A stretch of 64,000 bases of DNA from Aquimarina megaterium XH134 (GTDB lineage: Bacteria; Bacteroidota; Bacteroidia; Flavobacteriales; Flavobacteriaceae): contig NZ_JACB01000003.1 in NCBI RefSeq assembly GCF_000520975.1, positions 186,001 to 250,000 of the forward strand. Direction: 5' to 3'. Each line of letters opens with the position of its first letter. Position 1 is the stretch's first letter. Under the pieces are notes generated by a model. That model was not told where the DNA came from. It did no database searches and worked only from the letters and a program-made list of their open reading frames with translations. Made by a program: the position numbers and the translations under genes. This document shows, piece by piece, positions 27,451 through 36,455 of this stretch.

Positions 27451-30195
27451 TTGAAATCGTCGTATAAATTTCTTTGGATTGGTTTCTTGTGTATAACGGT
27501 AAATAGTAATGCTCAGGATCTATACAGATACTATGAATCCTTATGGAGCCGTAATAATATCACTATTTCTAGTGTACAAAAAGAAGTTGATAGTATTATA
27601 AAAATTTATGAAACTAAAGGAGAGGTTTTGAATAGCATTAGAATTGCTCACGAATTTTCTAAAAAACTTTATACAGAAGATTTATATGAAAAGGGAATTA
27701 AGTATGTAGAATATGAAATATCGTTATACAGAAAGCTACATTTAAAAAATAGTAAGTATGCAAAAGCTCTATATAACTTAGGGCTTTTTTATGCTCTAAT
27801 AGGAAATTTTGAAAAATCTATATCGTGTTATCAAGAAGTAGTAACTATTGATGTAGATGAATATACTACCGCCAAAGCCTTTTGTGAATTAGGGAAATAT
27901 TATTTTAAAAAAGGAGATTTTTTTAGATCAAACGACTACTATTCTCGTGGTCTTTCTGAGCTAGAAAAATTTGACAAAAAAAAGCTTTTGATTAAAAAGT
28001 ATATTGATTATTCTCATGTTTTATATGAAATGCGGACTAGAAATAGTTTAGACCGAATGTTAGAAGTACTAAATAAAGCCAATCAACTTTTTAGTCTAAT
28101 TTCTAATTATTCATTAAAGGATTATAATACCTTAAATAATGATTACGTAAATTATTACAATACCCAAGAAAGATTAGATTTTTATAAAGCCAGATATTAT
28201 TGTTCTAGAAATTTAAATAAAGCCATACAAAACAATGATTCTACTTTTATCTATGCATCATATACTAATCTGGGAATTTTGTATACAGATGCTAAGGATC
28301 AAAAACAAAAAGACAGCGTTCTTTTCTTTTTAAATAATGGATTAAGATATTCTCGAGGAAGAAAAGAGAAATCTATAGTATATCATCAATTCAGCAATTA
28401 TTTTTTTGAAAATAAAAAGTATCAAAATGCACTTGATAATATCCAAAAATCTCTAGTCGCCAGTACTCATTTAGATGGGGGTATTAAAGCATTACCCAAG
28501 CTTAATGATTTAACAATTTCTGATAATAAGTATAATATTTTATTAGCATTGATTCAGAAAGCAACGATTCTTATAAAATTATATGAGAAAGAAAACAATA
28601 GTAAACATATTGAACTTGCTCTTTCTAATTTGTTATCAGCAGATAAATTAGTAGATATTTTACTCAATGTTAGTAAGGAAGAAGAATCAAGACTAAATTG
28701 GCGAAAAAAAGCTTCAGAAATTTATCTAAAAGGAATATTGGTATGTGAAATTCTTGATGAAAAAGAAAAGGCCTTTTACTTTTCAGAAAAAAAGAAAGCA
28801 TTACTCTTAACAGAAGATATCCTCAAGAATACTAATAAATGGCAATTACCTGATGAAGTATTAGAGCGTGAAAATGAACTTAAAAAACAGATTCTAGATC
28901 TAGAAAATTTAATTTCTTCTCAGAAAAATAGAGATAGTATTAAGAAGTTGGAGTATAATCGTTTTGAATTAAAACAACAATACCAGAAAGAAGAAGACTC
29001 TTTACAAATGATTTTCCCAGATTATTACAAAGAGAAAGAAACGACTAGCATAATTGATTTAAAGAATATTCAGGAAACTTTAGATAAGGACAGTGTTGTT
29101 ATATCTTATGTTAGTAATATGGGTGATGATGATGATTCTTTTAGTGAATTGTATGCTGTTTTGGTTTCTAATACCAAAACAGAAATAATAAGAATAGGTG
29201 GATTAAAAGTTGTAGAAAAATTGATTAGAACATACAGAAATCAATTGTCTAAACCTTTTGAGGTAGAAGAAGATCGATTAAGATTTCAAGAAATAGCTTC
29301 TCAATTATATGCTTTATTGATGCCAAAAGGCAAAATCTCAATGTCTTTGAATCAAAAACATCTCATTATAATTCCTGATGGTAAACTACAATATATTCCT
29401 TTTGAATCTTTAGTAGTAGATAAGAATACAAATCGATATCTTATAGAAGAAAACGAAATAAGTTATGGATATTCTATGTCTTTTTTACGACATAATGCTA
29501 CAGTGCATAGAAAACCATCTATGGATTTGGTGGCCTTTGCTCCAATAACTTTTGCACATAGTGATTTAGAGGATATTGCCAATAGTATCAATGAGATTAA
29601 TGCTATTAGTGATTATATACCTATAAAAAGTTATATAGAAGCTGAAGCTTCTAAACAAAATTTTTTATCCAAAACAGAGAATCATAAAATAATCCATCTG
29701 GCTACGCATGCTAATTTTTCGGATAACCTTCAAATAGCATTTAATGATACTAATCTAGAATATCATGAGTTATATACGTCCAGAAATCAAGCAGAATTAG
29801 TGGTATTAAGTGCTTGTAATACATCTTTAGGAGAAATAGCTAAAGGTGAGGGTGTTATGAGTTTGGCTAGAGGGTTTTTCTATGCAGGGACTAATACGGT
29901 GATTTCATCTCTATGGAATGCTAATGATAAATCTACAGCTCTGATAATGGAAAACTTTTATAGTAATTTAGACAAAGGGCAAACCAAATCAGAGGCTTTA
30001 CATAATGCAAAAATTAAATATCTAAACTCGGCTTCTTTATCAGATGCATCACCTCATTATTGGGCAACATTTGTGCTAATAGGTGATTCAGAAACTAAAT
30101 TATTTTCATCAAACGTTCTCTTTTATGAGATCATATTTTTTCTTCTTTTAATACTGATAATCAGTATTCTAATAGCTCTTGTCAAAAAAAAATAA
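27451..30195 (+). CDS. TPR-CHAT protein: periplasmic caspase-like protease candidate, membrane-anchored
   Basis: 914 residues from a TTG start at 27451, which keeps a signal peptide (KFLWIGFLCITVNSNAQ). Tetratricopeptide repeats fill about 45-420, a charged coiled-coil region about 440-530, then a CHAT domain with predicted catalytic H753 in HLATHANF and C789 in VVLSACNTSLGE, followed by KGEGVMSLARGFFYAGT and a C-terminal transmembrane helix (about 888-911) ending KKK. CHAT domains are clan CD cysteine peptidases related to caspases, and many are activated through the TPR part. The protease would be held on the periplasmic face. Its substrate is not known; the neighbouring lipoproteins are candidates only by position. 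Confidence 0.88.
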   Translation: MKSSYKFLWIGFLCITVNSNAQDLYRYYESLWSRNNITISSVQKEVDSIIKIYETKGEVLNSIRIAHEFSKKLYTEDLYEKGIKYVEYEISLYRKLHLKNSKYAKALYNLGLFYALIGNFEKSISCYQEVVTIDVDEYTTAKAFCELGKYYFKKGDFFRSNDYYSRGLSELEKFDKKKLLIKKYIDYSHVLYEMRTRNSLDRMLEVLNKANQLFSLISNYSLKDYNTLNNDYVNYYNTQERLDFYKARYYCSRNLNKAIQNNDSTFIYASYTNLGILYTDAKDQKQKDSVLFFLNNGLRYSRGRKEKSIVYHQFSNYFFENKKYQNALDNIQKSLVASTHLDGGIKALPKLNDLTISDNKYNILLALIQKATILIKLYEKENNSKHIELALSNLLSADKLVDILLNVSKEEESRLNWRKKASEIYLKGILVCEILDEKEKAFYFSEKKKALLLTEDILKNTNKWQLPDEVLERENELKKQILDLENLISSQKNRDSIKKLEYNRFELKQQYQKEEDSLQMIFPDYYKEKETTSIIDLKNIQETLDKDSVVISYVSNMGDDDDSFSELYAVLVSNTKTEIIRIGGLKVVEKLIRTYRNQLSKPFEVEEDRLRFQEIASQLYALLMPKGKISMSLNQKHLIIIPDGKLQYIPFESLVVDKNTNRYLIEENEISYGYSMSFLRHNATVHRKPSMDLVAFAPITFAHSDLEDIANSINEINAISDYIPIKSYIEAEASKQNFLSKTENHKIIHLATHANFSDNLQIAFNDTNLEYHELYTSRNQAELVVLSACNTSLGEIAKGEGVMSLARGFFYAGTNTVISSLWNANDKSTALIMENFYSNLDKGQTKSEALHNAKIKYLNSASLSDASPHYWATFVLIGDSETKLFSSNVLFYEIIFFLLLILIISILIALVKKK

Positions 30196-30199
30196 TTTT

Positions 30200-30218
30200 T
30201 TTGGGTAACAAATTAATG
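30200..30218 (+). promoter_or_regulatory. Second TTTGGGTAACAAA-type motif
   Basis: TTTGGGTAACAAATTAATG repeats the site at 26983 with one gap and one change. It lies 4 bp past the CHAT stop and about 150 bp before the next lipoprotein gene, in the same orientation. Probably a binding site for the local sigma factor. Confidence 0.5.
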
Positions 30219-30365
30219 ATTATAGTCACAGGACAGGGTAATTATTAAAAGAGTGTCGCTTTCCTTTCTTAATTATACCATAAAAATTCTTTCGCGAAGA
30301 ATAGACATAAACTATGAGTGTCTTTAAATGTTTATAGTATTAATACAATTAAAATTATAATAAAT

Positions 30366-31175
30366 ATGTTACACAAATCAAAAATTATAATAACGTTACT
30401 TTTAGGTTTTTTACTGTTTTCTTGTACAGAAGAGAATAATACAGACTTACAAAAAAATGAAATAGAGAACGTATTAGATAGTTCTAAAAATGCTTTAAAA
30501 TATTGTAATGGATCAGAAGATTCAAAAAATCCATATAATTATGTAGGCGAAATACATAATGAAATAGTTAACGCGTTTGTGATAAATCATTCTAATGAAA
30601 AACTAGACGTTGATGAAATTGTTGCTGTTGTAGAAAATTTGGCGAATGTTAATCAGAATTTTTTAAGAATTAAAGATGAAGAGTACACTCCTGTAGATTC
30701 ATCAATCATATTAAAAGGAGCTAATGATTTTGAAAATAATTTTCATACCATCATAAATTCTCTGGATTTGTCTTTGCAAGCAAAAGATAAATTAGTAACT
30801 GTAGTTGATTATCTATTCGATAAAGCATATTCAAGTAGAGAACCTAATCTAGAAGATGTTCAGAAAAATTTAATAAAATTCGAAAATGATATTTTAAGCA
30901 ACAAAGGTTTCAATGAATTGGAAAAAAGAACAATTTTATCAGCTATTTCTACAGCAAGATATTCTACATGTTATTGGTATAATTATTACGGTGCTATAAA
31001 AGTAGCTGATAATTCCATTACAAAGAAAAGAAAATGGTGGCAGTGGCTTATAGTTGGGGTTGCAGATGTCGGAGGTGCTATCGCTGGTAGCGCAGGAGGG
31101 CCAGCTACTGCTGTGACAACAGGAGCATCAGCAAGTACTACTGCTTATAATTTGACAAACCCAAGAAATAAATAA
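30366..31175 (+). CDS. Lipoprotein with C-terminal glycine-zipper-like segment
   Basis: 269 residues from MLHKSKIIITLLLGFLLFSC; the lipobox LLFSC ends at Cys20. A start 16 codons further up at 30318 would destroy a normal signal peptide and is not used. The middle (about 30-220) is helical, acidic and unrecognised. The end has KKRKWWQWLIVGVADVGGAI and then small residues (AGSAGGPATAVTTGA), like glycine-zipper or bacteriocin tails, so it may insert in a membrane. The GGGTAAC motif lies upstream. Confidence 0.72.
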   Translation: MLHKSKIIITLLLGFLLFSCTEENNTDLQKNEIENVLDSSKNALKYCNGSEDSKNPYNYVGEIHNEIVNAFVINHSNEKLDVDEIVAVVENLANVNQNFLRIKDEEYTPVDSSIILKGANDFENNFHTIINSLDLSLQAKDKLVTVVDYLFDKAYSSREPNLEDVQKNLIKFENDILSNKGFNELEKRTILSAISTARYSTCYWYNYYGAIKVADNSITKKRKWWQWLIVGVADVGGAIAGSAGGPATAVTTGASASTTAYNLTNPRNK

Positions 31176-31216
31176 AAAGTTTGGGTTTTGTTCGTAATAG
31201 CATAGCCCCATTTTAG

Positions 31217-31286
31217 TATAGCGTGAGTTCGAATTGTGAAAATTAATGGTTTTCATGAATTATTTATAAATAGAACTCATGCTATG
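31217..31286 (+). repeat. Imperfect inverted repeat adjoining a perfect palindrome
   Basis: TATAGCGTGAGTTC (31217-31230) pairs with GAACTCATGCTATG (31273-31286), 12 Watson-Crick pairs plus one G-T, enclosing a smaller stem TGAAAA/TTTTCA. It ends exactly where the next palindrome begins. Confidence 0.6.
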
Positions 31287-31333
31287 AAGTGATTTAAACT
31301 TTTTAAAACCATTTAAAAAGTTTAAATCACTTC
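31286..31333. repeat. Perfect 22-bp palindrome with 4-nt loop
   Basis: Arms 31286-31307 and 31312-31333 are exact reverse complements around ACCA. No T-run follows, so it is not a standard terminator. It could be a transcript end or stabiliser, an attenuating structure before the YiiX-like gene, or a remnant of a small repeated element. Confidence 0.85.
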
Positions 31334-31398
31334 TATGTTAAAAATTTAGGTATTGTAAAGCAAACCGCAATAATTTTAATTTGTATTTATAGATAAAT

Positions 31399-31995
31399 AT
31401 GAAGTTTTCTTCAATTAATATATTTACTTTCTTTCTAATTACTTTTATGTTATTAAGTTGTGATAATATAAGTTATGACGGATGTGTATATATAGTATCA
31501 CGAAATTCGAAAAGTAAAGAAGGGGATTTAGTTTTAAAATATAATTCTACTTCTAATAATATTTCACACATTGGTATTGCACTAAGTAAAGGTGTTGATG
31601 CATATGTATATAATGTTAGTTATGACAGTATTAATAGTTTTGGCTCTTCATTAATAAAAGAAAAATTAGATCTTTTTTGGTCTTCCCCAAATAAAGAAGA
31701 TAATAGAATATGGTCATTACCAGTTAGTAAGGAAGATTTCGAAAAAGCAAAAACATACATACGCAAACTAGAAAAGGAAAAAATCTTTTTTGATTTTAAC
31801 TCTAAAACAGATCTAGGGTTGTATTGCTCAGAATTCGTTCACAATGTTTTACTGTATGCTAATGATAAAAAATTTCAGGTAAAACCTATTAGTAAAAAAT
31901 TAAAAGGTTATGAAAGGTTAATAACCAATGAAGAATACTTATCTTATTATCCAGCAGATTTTTTTCTTGAATATTTAAAAATAAAAGAATTGTGA
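31399..31995 (+). CDS. YiiX-like permuted NlpC/P60 cysteine hydrolase, lipoprotein
   Basis: 198 residues. The signal peptide ends in a lipobox LLSC (Cys21). The core shows KEGDLVLKYNS, then SHIGIALS (catalytic His), and YCSEFVHNVLLYA (nucleophile Cys), the reordered His then Cys pattern of YiiX/YebB-type permuted papain-fold enzymes. Members cleave or bind peptide or lipid amide bonds; the target here is unknown. It may belong with the preceding lipoprotein and CHAT cluster, as an envelope-acting hydrolase. Confidence 0.82.
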   Translation: MKFSSINIFTFFLITFMLLSCDNISYDGCVYIVSRNSKSKEGDLVLKYNSTSNNISHIGIALSKGVDAYVYNVSYDSINSFGSSLIKEKLDLFWSSPNKEDNRIWSLPVSKEDFEKAKTYIRKLEKEKIFFDFNSKTDLGLYCSEFVHNVLLYANDKKFQVKPISKKLKGYERLITNEEYLSYYPADFFLEYLKIKEL

Positions 31996-32418
31996 ATAAT
32001 CTATTTAGTGTATTTAATGATTTTTCTCTTCCCTAATTACATATATCTTCAATACCAGTATTTCCTTTTTTAAAAATCCTACAATGTAATCTAATTGTAC
32101 TACAGAAGCCTTTTGAAAAACTTCTCTTTTAATCTCCTATGGCCTACTTTACGATGCTTTGCCTCTTAGAGAAGAAAAGTTTGAGTACCTAAGGTTTTTC
32201 AATAAAAACCTTTCTTTTATTGAATACTTGGTTATACCTGTATCAAGGCAGTTTACTATTTATAATTTACTCTTCTTGTATAATTCTATTCCTGTTAAAA
32301 TATTCTTAATATTTGTAACATTGATAATAACTACACGTATTATAGTACATTAATTATAAACTAACTCATATAATCACTCTGGTGTTATAAAGACACTATA
32401 AAATAATTAAAATAACGT
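31996..32418. other. 423-bp gap before the M16 peptidase
   Basis: AT-rich; no gene supported. It contains one terminator-like hairpin (32191-32219) and an open frame of 64 codons at 32159-32353 that starts at TTG, has no recognisable protein features and overlaps the hairpin. Confidence 0.55.
32191..32219 (+). terminator. Terminator-like hairpin downstream of the YiiX-like gene
   Basis: AAGGTTTTT (32191-32199) / AAAAACCTT (32204-32212), loop CAAT, then TCTTTTA. It lies about 195 bp past the nearest upstream gene. Confidence 0.4.
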
Positions 32419-35400
32419 ATGAAATTAATTAAAACGATTTTGTTATTGCTGTCAGTCATTTGTCTTAGCAATTGTAAAAAATCATCACCAGAAACGAATG
32501 TTTCGCAAGAAATTAAAGTCGAACAACATACCGACGCAGCAGGTTTCAACTATGAAACTGTAACCAATGATCCAACAGGGTTAAGATTATATACCCTTGA
32601 GAATGGCTTAAAAGTATATTTGGCTAAAAATGAGGAAGAACCAAAAATTCAAACTTTTATAGCTGTACGAGCTGGTTCTAATTATGATCCAAAAGAAGCT
32701 ACCGGGCTTGCTCATTATTTAGAGCATATGGTTTTTAAAGGTACTGATGAGATAGGTACTCAGGATTTTGAAAAAGAAAAAGTACTGCTACAGCAGATTT
32801 CTGATTTATATGAACAGCATAAAGTAGAAACAGATGCAGATAAAAAGAAAGAGATCTATAAGAAGATAGATGAAATTTCTTTCGAAGCTTCAAAGATTTC
32901 GATATCGAATGAATATGATAAAATGATAAGCTCTTTGGGAGCAGAAGGAACCAATGCACATACGTGGTTTGAAGAGACCGTATATAAAAACAAAATCCCA
33001 GCTAATGAATTAGATAAGTGGCTTACTGTAGAAAGCGAGCGATTTAGCCAGTTGGTGTTACGTTTGTTTCATACAGAGTTAGAAGCAGTTTATGAAGAAT
33101 TTAATAGAGGACAAGATAATGATGGGTGGAAATCATACGCAGCAATGCTAGAAGGCTTGTTTCCCAATCATCCATATGGGCAACAAAAAACAATTGGAAC
33201 CTCTGAGCACCTTAAGAACCCTTCAATGGTAGCGATACATAATTATTTTGATAAATATTATGTTCCTAATAATATGGCGATGGTATTAGTTGGAGATATT
33301 GATTTTGATCAAACCATACAAAAAGTGAACAAAGCTTTTGGCGGTTTCGAGAAAAAAGAAGTAGTTCACCCTGTATTACCAAAAGAAGATCCGATAACCA
33401 GTCCGGTTATTAAAGAAGTATTTGGACCTACTGCCGAATCTGTTTCTATAGCATTTCGTTCTGCTGCTATAGGTACAAAAGAAGAAAAATTACTCACATT
33501 AGCAGATATGTTACTGGCTAACGGTAATGCGGGTCTAATTGATTTGAATTTAAATCAGAAACAAGTCGTTCAAAATGCAGGTTGTTCACCTACATTTTTA
33601 AATGATTATGGGTACCACCAATTTTATGGATCACCAAAAGCAGATCAAACTCTGGATGAAGTAAAAGATTTATTACTTTCTCAAATTGATAAATTAAAAA
33701 AAGGGGAGTTTGAAGATTGGATGATCTCTGCAGTGGTTAATGATTTAAAACTTAGTCAAACAAGAGAATATGAAAATAATTCTGCATTAGCCTCAGCATA
33801 TTATAACGCATTTATTCATAGAGAAGATTGGAAAGATAAAGTCGAATTCTTAAATGAACTTAAAAAAGTTTCGAAGCAAGAATTAGTAGATTTTGCAAAT
33901 TCTTTTTATAAGGATAATTATGTAGTGATATATAAGCGTAAAGGAGAAGATAAAAATATTACCAAGGTAGAAAACCCTGGTATTACACCAGTAGAGTTAA
34001 ATAGAGATAAACAATCAGAATTTATCAAGGCATTTGCTCAGCAAGAAACACCTCCTTTAACACCTAAGTTTATTGATTATAAATCGGCAATTAAAGAAAC
34101 TAAAACCGATAGCGAATTAAAAGTATCTTATATTGATAATCCTAATAATGATTTATTTAATCTTAGTATCATTTTTGATATGGGAAGAGATAATGATCGT
34201 AAGGTTTCTCTGGCAACAGGATATCTAGATTATTTAGGTACAGATAAATACTCTCCCGAAGAGTTAAAGAAAGAGTTCTATAAACTCGGAATTGATTATT
34301 ATGTAAATGCAGGTTCAGATAAAACGTATGTTGGTATTTCTGGATTAAAAGAAAACCTTGATGCAGGCTTGGCTTTATTAGAACATTTATGGACTAATGC
34401 AGTTCCTAACCAGGAAACATATGCAAAATACGTAGATCAGATCGCAAAAGGACGTCAGGATGCGAAAACGCAAAAAGGAAACATTTTGTGGAATGGATTG
34501 ATGAATTATGGTATGTATGGCGATAATTCTCCTTTACGTAATATTTATACAATAGGAGAGTTGCAAGCTGTTAATCCACAGGAATTGGTAGATAAAATCA
34601 AAGAACTTCGTAATTTTAAACAACGCATATTTTATTATGGTAAGGATATAGATGCTGCAATTGCATCAATAAACAAAAACCATAAAGTACAAAATGAATT
34701 GTTAGACTATCCAGAAGAAGTTAAATATGTCGAAAAAGAAACAGGAGGTAATGTCTACTTTGTTGATTATGATATGGTGCAAAGTGAAATGATATTTTTG
34801 GCAAAAGGATCAGAGTTTGATCCAGATAAAATGGCAGCTTCAAGATTGTTTAATACATACTTCGGGAGTGGATTGTCATCTATAGTATTTCAAGAAATAA
34901 GAGAGTCAAAATCACTGGCATATTCTGCGTTTTCTGCATATTCGACGGCATCAGAAAAAGGAGATTCGAATTATGTATACGCGTATATAGGCACTCAGGC
35001 AAATAAAATGCCTCAGGCAGTAGATGCAATGATGGATTTAATGACAAATATGCCAGAAGCAGAAGAACAGTTTAATGCTGCAAAAGAAGCAACATTAAAG
35101 AAAATTGCTGCCCAGCGTATAACCAAATCTAATATTTTCTGGACTTATGAAGGGTTAAAGAAAAGAGGGATCGATAATGATAATCGAGAAGAGATGTATA
35201 ATACTATTAAAGATATGACTCTAGATGATCTTAAATCTTTCTTTAATGAAAATATAAAAGGAGAAACCTATAATGTACTTGTAGTAGGTAACAAAAAAGA
35301 TGTAAATATGGATGCGTTATCTAAATTAGGTGTGGTTAAAGAAATGGATATTGATTATCTTTTCAACTATGAGAAGAAAAATGAAGATATAAAACTGTAA
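32419..35400 (+). CDS. M16 family zinc metallopeptidase, two-domain, lipoprotein
   Basis: 993 residues. Signal peptide with lipobox LSNC (Cys19). The inverted zinc motif HYLEH is at 99-103, with the downstream zinc glutamate in LEAVYEEFNRG. A large insertion (about 120-175) separates the motif and the next segment, as in pitrilysin-like peptidases. A second M16 repeat starts near 560 (LKVSYIDNPNNDLFNLSII) and lacks the motif, as usual. It likely degrades peptides in the periplasm. It stands alone, between terminators. Confidence 0.92.
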   Translation: MKLIKTILLLLSVICLSNCKKSSPETNVSQEIKVEQHTDAAGFNYETVTNDPTGLRLYTLENGLKVYLAKNEEEPKIQTFIAVRAGSNYDPKEATGLAHYLEHMVFKGTDEIGTQDFEKEKVLLQQISDLYEQHKVETDADKKKEIYKKIDEISFEASKISISNEYDKMISSLGAEGTNAHTWFEETVYKNKIPANELDKWLTVESERFSQLVLRLFHTELEAVYEEFNRGQDNDGWKSYAAMLEGLFPNHPYGQQKTIGTSEHLKNPSMVAIHNYFDKYYVPNNMAMVLVGDIDFDQTIQKVNKAFGGFEKKEVVHPVLPKEDPITSPVIKEVFGPTAESVSIAFRSAAIGTKEEKLLTLADMLLANGNAGLIDLNLNQKQVVQNAGCSPTFLNDYGYHQFYGSPKADQTLDEVKDLLLSQIDKLKKGEFEDWMISAVVNDLKLSQTREYENNSALASAYYNAFIHREDWKDKVEFLNELKKVSKQELVDFANSFYKDNYVVIYKRKGEDKNITKVENPGITPVELNRDKQSEFIKAFAQQETPPLTPKFIDYKSAIKETKTDSELKVSYIDNPNNDLFNLSIIFDMGRDNDRKVSLATGYLDYLGTDKYSPEELKKEFYKLGIDYYVNAGSDKTYVGISGLKENLDAGLALLEHLWTNAVPNQETYAKYVDQIAKGRQDAKTQKGNILWNGLMNYGMYGDNSPLRNIYTIGELQAVNPQELVDKIKELRNFKQRIFYYGKDIDAAIASINKNHKVQNELLDYPEEVKYVEKETGGNVYFVDYDMVQSEMIFLAKGSEFDPDKMAASRLFNTYFGSGLSSIVFQEIRESKSLAYSAFSAYSTASEKGDSNYVYAYIGTQANKMPQAVDAMMDLMTNMPEAEEQFNAAKEATLKKIAAQRITKSNIFWTYEGLKKRGIDNDNREEMYNTIKDMTLDDLKSFFNENIKGETYNVLVVGNKKDVNMDALSKLGVVKEMDIDYLFNYEKKNEDIKL

Positions 35401-35426
35401 AATCAGATAAACGATTATTAATTTAT

Positions 35427-35452
35427 AAACCCTGTGAGAAATCACAGGGTTT
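35427..35452 (+). terminator. Hairpin downstream of the M16 peptidase
   Basis: AAACCCTGTG (35427-35436) / CACAGGGTTT (35443-35452), perfect 10-bp stem with a 6-nt loop. The following run is short (ATTGCTGTTG), so termination may be weak. Confidence 0.6.
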
Positions 35453-35453
35453 A

Positions 35454-35486
35454 TTGCTGTTGACCTGTTTGTAATTCTTATATTTG
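35454..35486 (+). promoter_or_regulatory. Bacteroidetes promoter before fabG
   Basis: -7 box TATATTTG (35479-35486) matches TAnnTTTG. Two TTG trinucleotides precede it: 35454-35456 (22-bp spacing) and 35460-35462 (16-bp spacing). The ATG is 57 bp downstream of the box. Confidence 0.6.
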
Positions 35487-35543
35487 AATTCACAATGCAA
35501 ATTATAAATGGTTTAGATACCACAAAAATTAGAAACATAACGA

Positions 35544-36290
35544 ATGAATCTTTTACAAGGTAAAACAGCTATTATCACTGGAGCTACTCGTGGTATTGGC
35601 AAAGGAATAGCAGAGATTTTTGCACAACAAGGAGCAAATATTGCTTTCACTTATAGTTCTTCTGTTGAAGCAGCTAAAACATTAGAAAAAGAATTAAACG
35701 GATTAGGAATAAAAGCTAAAGGATATCAAAGTAATGCAGCAAGTTACGATCAGGCACAGGAATTAGCCGCAGATGTCTTAGAAACATTTGGTAGTATTGA
35801 TATTTTAGTAAATAATGCAGGTATTACTAAGGATAACCTTTTAATGCGCATGAGCGAGGAAGACTTTGATAAAGTTATCGAGGTAAACCTGAAAAGCGTA
35901 TTTAATATGACAAAAGCAGTTCAAAGAACTATGCTTAAGCAACGTAAAGGAAGTATAATAAATATGAGCTCGGTGGTTGGAGTAAAAGGTAATGCGGGCC
36001 AAGCTAATTATGCAGCTTCAAAAGCAGGAATTATTGGTTTTTCAAAATCTGTTGCGCTAGAACTTGGCTCTAGAAATATTAGAAGTAATGTAGTTGCACC
36101 TGGTTTTATTGAAACCGAAATGACAGAAAAACTTGATGAAAAAGTTGTAGAAGGATGGCGTAATGCAATTCCGCTAAAACGAGGAGGTAGTCCCGAAGAT
36201 ATTGCAAATACATGCCTATTTCTGGCAAGTGATTTAAGCGCATATATTACTGGGCAAGTACTTAATGTGGATGGAGGAATGCTTACTTAA
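35544..36290 (+). CDS. fabG: 3-oxoacyl-ACP reductase FabG
   Basis: NADPH-dependent reduction of beta-ketoacyl-ACP in fatty acid elongation. 248 residues, standard. The Rossmann loop is TGATRGIGKGIAE, with NNAG at the NNAGITKDNLLMRM segment, catalytic MSSVVG...YAASKAG, and the C terminus DGGMLT typical of FabG. Not linked here to other fab genes apart from the fabZ half of the fusion 14 kb away. Confidence 0.94.
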   Translation: MNLLQGKTAIITGATRGIGKGIAEIFAQQGANIAFTYSSSVEAAKTLEKELNGLGIKAKGYQSNAASYDQAQELAADVLETFGSIDILVNNAGITKDNLLMRMSEEDFDKVIEVNLKSVFNMTKAVQRTMLKQRKGSIINMSSVVGVKGNAGQANYAASKAGIIGFSKSVALELGSRNIRSNVVAPGFIETEMTEKLDEKVVEGWRNAIPLKRGGSPEDIANTCLFLASDLSAYITGQVLNVDGGMLT

Positions 36291-36455
36291 TTTTAGAATT
36301 ACGATTAACGATTTAAGAATCATTTTTTTTGAATATTTTAATATTTTTTGATGCTAAAAGTCATTAAATTTCAACTTGTATGAAAAGAGTTGCACTTAAC
36401 ACTCTAAAATAAATTGTTATTCGTAACTCAACCATCGTATATCGTAATTAATAGA

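Noticed and set aside
30366..31175. Bacterial gasdermin next to the CHAT protease
   Set aside because: The protein has a signal peptide and lipobox; gasdermins are cytoplasmic. The sequence does not look like a gasdermin.
31217..31333. Transposon end or CRISPR-like repeat
   Set aside because: Only one palindromic unit, no spacers, no flanking duplication and no transposase nearby.
32159..32353. 64-codon open frame (TTG start) in the gap before the M16 peptidase
   Set aside because: No start ATG, no recognisable domain, AT-rich hydrophobic translation, and a terminator-like hairpin inside it.
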